Origin: Candidatus Omnitrophota bacterium
GTDB lineage: Bacteria; Omnitrophota; Gorgyraeia; Zapsychrales; Zapsychraceae
Direction: 5' to 3'
DNA: 10,350 bases
Assembly (NCBI GenBank): GCA_029567025.1
Contig: JAKQLT010000030.1
Coordinates: forward strand, 1-10,350
The notes beneath the pieces are model-generated. The model ran no database searches. It worked only from the letters and a program-made list of their open reading frames with translations, and was not told the origin of the DNA. The translations under genes were made by a program, and so were the position numbers. Positions 7,674 to 10,350 of the stretch are shown in pieces; positions within the stretch are counted from its first letter, which is position 1, and each line of letters starts with the position of its first letter.

Positions 7674-9380
7674 TTACACAAATTTAATTAACGACGGGTC
7701 GTATTCTTTGGGCGCTTCAAAACCCAACAAATTTAAAAGCGTCGCCGCCACATTCGACAATCCCTGCTTGGAAAGATGTGCCATAACATATTCATTTTTA
7801 TAGCCAGAATCAATAATAGCAAACGGCACTTTATTTAATGAATGCGCGGTCGAGACAACTTTTTTGCCTTTAGAAATCGTAAACATTTCATCCGCGTTTC
7901 CGTGATCCGCGCTCACAACCACAATCCCGCCCAATTCCTTAACTGTCGCAATCAATTTTCCTAAACATGCATCCACGGTTTCAACCGCCGTAACAATCGC
8001 ATCTTCTTTCCCTGTATGGCCAACCATATCGCCATTGGGAAAATTAACACGGCCAAACTTAAATTCCCCGCTTTTTAATAATTTTATTGTTTCCTCCGCA
8101 ATTTCATACGCCTTCATTTTTGGCGCTTGATCAAATTGGATCCTATCCGATGGAACTTCAATGTATTTTTCCATTTTCTCATCGACATAGCCGGATTTAT
8201 TCCCGTTCCAAAAATACGTGACATGTCCGTATTTCTGCGTCTCTGAAATCGCAAACGATTTAATGCCATTCGCGCATAAATATTCACTAACGGTTTTATC
8301 AATCTGCGGCGGATTAACCAGATAATTTTTGGGAATTTGCAAATCCCCGTCGTATTGCATCATCCCCGCGTATAAAACATCCGGAACGCGCTCGCGGTCA
8401 AATTCTTTAAAATCTTTTTCTTCAAACGCGCGCGTGATTTCAATGGCGCGATCCCCTCGAAAATTAAAGAATATAACGGCGTCCCCGTCGTTAATTGTCC
8501 CAACAGGTTTCCCGTCTTTAACAATCACAAATGAATTTAAATATTGATCCGTCATTTTCGCGTCTTCGCTATAATATGTTTCAACAGCTTCTTTGGCCGA
8601 TGAAAAGAACCGTCCTTTGCCTAAAACATGCGCATCCCAACCGCGTTTAACCACACTCCAATCTGCATTATATCTGTCCATCGTCGTGACCATACGCCCG
8701 CCGCCGGACGCAATTTTATAATCTACGCTAAATTCTTCATTAAGAGAGCTTAAAAAATTTTCTGTTTGTTCAATATATTTGACAGCGGATTTTTCATACA
8801 CATCGCGCCCGTCAAGAAGCACATGCACGCAAACTTTCTTAACGCCTATGGATGCGCATTTTTTTAAAAGCGCGAGCAAATGATCAATATGCGAATGGAC
8901 ATTCCCATCGGATAAAAGGCCGATAAAGTGGAGCGTTTTTTGAACATTATCTAAAGAAACGCGAACATCCGATGAAGCATTGTCTTTTTGCGCCAGCGAA
9001 TGAGACCTTAAAAAATTTTCATTATTTTTAACGCGCGCGGTTAATTGATTCCAGATATCCGTCTTAAAAACATCACCCTGTTCAATAGAAGCGCTCACCA
9101 GCGCCGCGCCCTGTTCAAAAACCCGACCAGCGCCAAGCGCATTATGGCCCACTTCGCTATTTCCCATATCCGCATCCGACGGCATACCAACCGCTGTCCC
9201 ATGCGCCTGAAGCGCTGTATAAAACGCGCTTTTTTCTAAATTGTCTAACGTGGGCGTTTGCGCGACAAATACCCCGTCACTCTCATCGCGCTTGCCAATG
9301 CCAACGCCGTCCATAATCACAAAAAGAAGCGGCCCGCGCCGCCCATTAAAATTATTTAATTTTTTAAGCTCAAATGCCAT
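7674..9380 (-). CDS. gpmI: 2,3-bisphosphoglycerate-independent phosphoglycerate mutase, long form
   Basis: This glycolytic enzyme interconverts 3- and 2-phosphoglycerate with bound metal ions (usually Mn2+). I place the start at 9380, giving 568 residues. The longer frame back to 9407 would begin inside palindrome copy 2, while 9380 has a Shine-Dalgarno (AAGGG, 5 nt spacing). Visible motifs are MDGVG (23-27), DADMGNSEVGHNALGAGR (69-86) with the phosphoserine nucleophile Ser75, LSDGNVHSH, LLDGRD, GGGRMVTTMDRYNADWSVVKRGWDA, NFRGDRA, FPNGDMVGHTG, SADHGNADEM and TAHS, which carry the metal ligands. Most bacterial GpmI proteins are near 510 residues. This one is longer and, from memory of the families, its GHVTYFWNGNKSGY and YAGMMQYDG segments resemble plant/trypanosomatid-type iPGM. 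It is bounded on both sides by 33-bp palindromes. Function is certain; subfamily is an inference. Confidence 0.97.
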   Translation of the reverse strand: MAFELKKLNNFNGRRGPLLFVIMDGVGIGKRDESDGVFVAQTPTLDNLEKSAFYTALQAHGTAVGMPSDADMGNSEVGHNALGAGRVFEQGAALVSASIEQGDVFKTDIWNQLTARVKNNENFLRSHSLAQKDNASSDVRVSLDNVQKTLHFIGLLSDGNVHSHIDHLLALLKKCASIGVKKVCVHVLLDGRDVYEKSAVKYIEQTENFLSSLNEEFSVDYKIASGGGRMVTTMDRYNADWSVVKRGWDAHVLGKGRFFSSAKEAVETYYSEDAKMTDQYLNSFVIVKDGKPVGTINDGDAVIFFNFRGDRAIEITRAFEEKDFKEFDRERVPDVLYAGMMQYDGDLQIPKNYLVNPPQIDKTVSEYLCANGIKSFAISETQKYGHVTYFWNGNKSGYVDEKMEKYIEVPSDRIQFDQAPKMKAYEIAEETIKLLKSGEFKFGRVNFPNGDMVGHTGKEDAIVTAVETVDACLGKLIATVKELGGIVVVSADHGNADEMFTISKGKKVVSTAHSLNKVPFAIIDSGYKNEYVMAHLSKQGLSNVAATLLNLLGFEAPKEYDPSLIKFV

Positions 9381-9385
9381 TATTT

Positions 9386-9390
9386 CCCTT
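9386..9390 (-). promoter_or_regulatory. Ribosome binding site that sets the gpmI start
   Basis: The minus strand reads AAGGG, then AAATA, then ATG at 9380. The 5-nt spacing supports 9380 as the start. The alternative upstream ATG at 9407 lies within palindrome copy 2, has no such site, and would add nine residues (MVLGATREI) not expected before the conserved N-terminal strand. Copy 2 ends only four bases upstream of this site. Confidence 0.75.
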
Positions 9391-9394
9391 GTTG

Positions 9395-9427
9395 CCCCCA
9401 GTACCACATCTGATGTGGTACTGGGGG
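9395..9427. repeat. Palindromic repeat copy 2 (33 bp, before gpmI)
   Basis: This is a perfect inverted repeat with 16-bp arms around a central T. The core is the same as copy 1 apart from that symmetric centre (9402-9420), and the outer arms are CCCCCAG and CTGGGGG. Relative to copy 1 the fifth outer base pair is C-G instead of T-A, changed on both arms so that pairing is kept. It starts 3 nt after the stop of the secreted-protein gene and ends 14 nt before the gpmI start. No T-tract follows on either strand. Confidence 0.93.
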
Positions 9428-9430
9428 GAT

Positions 9431-10183
9431 TTATTTTATTGTTTTAAGGTTTTTATCTTCTAAAATTTCACGAATAGTCGCCACACTGCCTTGAAAAAAT
9501 GTCTGGCCTTCACGAAGCTCTCCCTGATAAACGCGCTCATAAAAAGTATCTAATTTCAAAAGAAGTTTTTCCCGCTCATTTTTCGTTATTCCTAAATAAA
9601 CAAAATTTCCCTTTTTATCTGTTTGAGCGCTGATAAGGACTTTTCCAGCCAAGACAGAAGCCTCAAGCATTTTTTTATGCGATTCTTTTCTTTGCAAAAC
9701 CAGGGCTTCCATTTTTTCAAAAAACTGCCCTTGAAATTTCTCATCCATTCTATCGCCTAATAAAATCCCTTGATATTTTTCTAATAACTCTCGCTCTTGC
9801 GTGTTTTGCGCGATTTGCTCGTCGCAGGATTTTGTGAATAAATCCACCACTTTTAAAATCAATCCATTTTCTGGAACGCGGTATTTTAAAATATAATTTC
9901 GCGCGACACGCAAGCTTGTGTTATCCAAAATTAAATTTTCTATAGCAGTTTTAACCACGCGCGGGTCTTTAAAATCATCATACGACACCGCGGCCGCGCT
10001 TTGACGGCGCTTGGCATTATCTTTTAACTGATTTAAACTGTTAAGATAATTTTTGACAAATTCGTATTTATTTCCGTCGGGATTATGAAGCTTAAATTCA
10101 GAAGGATTATCAATTTCTGCCGATGCAACCGCCGGCAAAATTGACAAAAAAGTAAAAACAATTAAAAAAAATATTTTTTTCAT
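9431..10183 (-). CDS. Secreted/periplasmic protein of unknown function
   Basis: I do not recognise this 250-residue protein. It starts with a clear Sec signal peptide: MKK, a hydrophobic stretch (4-18), and a likely cleavage after AVASA at about residue 22. The mature part appears almost wholly helical and charged, with segments such as DDFKDPRVVKTAIENLILDN (54-73), EKFQGQFFEKMEALVLQRKESHKKMLEASVLAG and NEREKLLLKLDTFYERVY that could pack as helical bundles or a coiled coil. There is one mature cysteine (SCDEQ). The short strand-like NFVYLGITKNE is the only obvious non-helical stretch. It is preceded by two tandem palindromes and a GAGGGG ribosome site, and followed 3 nt after its stop by copy 2. 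It may be the first gene of the visible transcription unit. A structural or chaperone-like periplasmic role is possible, but nothing here proves it. Confidence 0.82.
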   Translation of the reverse strand: MKKIFFLIVFTFLSILPAVASAEIDNPSEFKLHNPDGNKYEFVKNYLNSLNQLKDNAKRRQSAAAVSYDDFKDPRVVKTAIENLILDNTSLRVARNYILKYRVPENGLILKVVDLFTKSCDEQIAQNTQERELLEKYQGILLGDRMDEKFQGQFFEKMEALVLQRKESHKKMLEASVLAGKVLISAQTDKKGNFVYLGITKNEREKLLLKLDTFYERVYQGELREGQTFFQGSVATIREILEDKNLKTIK

Positions 10184-10194
10184 TGATATTTATG

Positions 10195-10200
10195 CCCCTC
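10195..10200 (-). promoter_or_regulatory. Ribosome binding site abutting palindrome copy 3
   Basis: The minus strand reads GAGGGG, then 11 bases, then ATG at 10183. The spacing is slightly long. Its first base is also the last paired base of palindrome copy 3, so folding of copy 3 in the mRNA leader would sit directly against this site. Confidence 0.5.
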
Positions 10201-10222
10201 ATACCACATCAGATGTGGTATG
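10200..10222. repeat. Palindromic repeat copy 3 (23 bp)
   Basis: This is a perfect inverted repeat with 11-bp arms around a central A. The 19-base core is at 10202-10220, with one A-T and one C-G pair added outside. The next outward pair would be T opposite G. The C/G-rich outer arms of copies 1 and 2 are not fully present, although a CCCC run does lie at 10195-10198 on the left. It ends 16 nt before the start codon of the secreted-protein gene. Confidence 0.9.
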
Positions 10223-10228
10223 GATTCG

Positions 10229-10247
10229 TACCACATCAGATGTGGTA
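10229..10247. repeat. Palindromic repeat copy 4 (19-bp core only)
   Basis: This is the bare core TACCACATCAGATGTGGTA, with 9-bp arms around a central A and no pairing beyond the core. It lies 27 bp start-to-start from copy 3, separated by a 10-base gap between the two 19-base cores. The pair forms a tandem array about 17-64 bp before the secreted-protein gene. No promoter could be recognised next to it. Confidence 0.9.
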
Positions 10248-10350
10248 TTGGCTTACATCTCGCTACAATTGGTTAAATAGACAGCTAGGACCCCCTGTGG
10301 CACAACATTGTGAGGACAACCAACCTGCTGCTTCAGCATAGCATAAATTA
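10248..10350. other. Right-edge segment, unassigned
   Basis: No RNA gene, promoter or mobile-element end is recognised here. Two minus-strand frames are open from the window edge. One ends at TAA 10255-10253 (tail ...VLAVYLTNCSEM) and one at TAG 10265-10263 (tail ...GGPSCLFNQL). Either could be the C-terminus of the next upstream gene. The first is favoured slightly because its stop lies 5 nt before copy 4, like the stop-to-palindrome spacing of 2-3 nt at copies 1 and 2. A small hairpin-like CACAACATTGTG is present at 10301-10312. The stretch has fewer A/T runs than the genes to its left. Confidence 0.3.

Noticed and set aside
8114..8302. Short minus-strand frame within gpmI, and similar short frames opposite or inside other genes
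   Set aside because: They are shadows of strongly conserved coding frames, with no ribosome sites or recognisable products.
7639..9427. gpmI with its flanking palindromes as a transposon or gene cassette
   Set aside because: There is no transposase and no target-site duplication that I can see. GpmI is a core glycolytic gene, and the same palindrome also occurs in positions not flanking a cargo gene.
10210..10235. Minus-strand GGTACGAATCCATACC between copies 3 and 4 as a tRNA T-arm
   Set aside because: It lacks the TTC of the T-loop, the rest of a cloverleaf is missing, and the paired bases are simply the ends of the two palindromes.
10200..10247. A CRISPR array formed by the repeated 19-mer
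   Set aside because: There are only two adjacent copies with a 10-base gap, the other copies are kilobases apart, and there are no cas genes.
10240..10341. A plus-strand frame of 33 codons beginning MWYWLTSRYNW
   Set aside because: It starts inside palindrome copy 4, has no ribosome binding site, is very short and shows no recognised motif.
10270..10345. SRP RNA-like fragments (GAAGCAGC and TGTGCC...AGCTG on the minus strand)
   Set aside because: The diagnostic GGTCAGG...GGAA tetraloop region preceding GAAGCAGC is absent, so the resemblance is limited to short words.

Overview
This window looks like a chromosomal segment from a Gram-negative-type bacterium with an AT-rich genome. Evidence for an outer membrane is an ADP-heptose epimerase (LPS inner-core sugar), a lipoprotein signal, and a GT-C membrane glycosyltransferase. 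TAA and TGA both serve as ordinary stops. The mix (long-form phosphoglycerate mutase, GGQ-only release-factor-like protein, AT-rich code) would fit an uncultured lineage such as Omnitrophota, but that placement is inference and weakly held. No marker gene here fixes the taxonomy, and I see no transposase, phage, CRISPR or defence gene.

Layout: every gene I can support lies on the minus strand, so transcription runs from the right edge to the left. In transcription order they are: an unrecognised secreted protein (9431-10183), gpmI (7674-9380), prmA (6761-7618), a GGQ release-factor-like protein (6332-6757), a GT39-type membrane glycosyltransferase (4702-6312), apbE (3656-4699), thyA (2815-3630), folA (2276-2818), a DUF21/CBS membrane protein (1257-2273), a small lipoprotein (650-1255), and hldD, cut by the left edge (1-653). 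From prmA leftward the genes are packed with gaps of 1-25 bp or 4-bp ATGA overlaps, which suggests one long operon. It mixes housekeeping functions: translation (PrmA, GGQ protein), the dTMP/folate cycle (ThyA and FolA, translationally coupled), flavin attachment (ApbE) and the cell envelope (glycosyltransferase, lipoprotein, HldD). A possible extended -10 element just before thyA could give a second entry point.

The right-hand quarter (7619-10350) is organised differently. Each gap there holds a perfect palindrome built on the same 19-base core, TACCACATCAGATGTGGTA. There are four copies in about 2.6 kb: one on each side of gpmI and two in tandem before the secreted-protein gene. The two copies flanking gpmI have a 16-bp stem, with a paired base change in the outer arm that preserves pairing. 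Three copies sit 14-20 nt before a start codon, and two of those begin 2-3 nt after a stop codon. None is followed by a T-tract, so they are not ordinary intrinsic terminators. This repeat family is the most interesting signal in the window. Everything else is recognisable housekeeping or a plain hypothetical gene. The last 100 bases at the right edge hold nothing I can identify with confidence.
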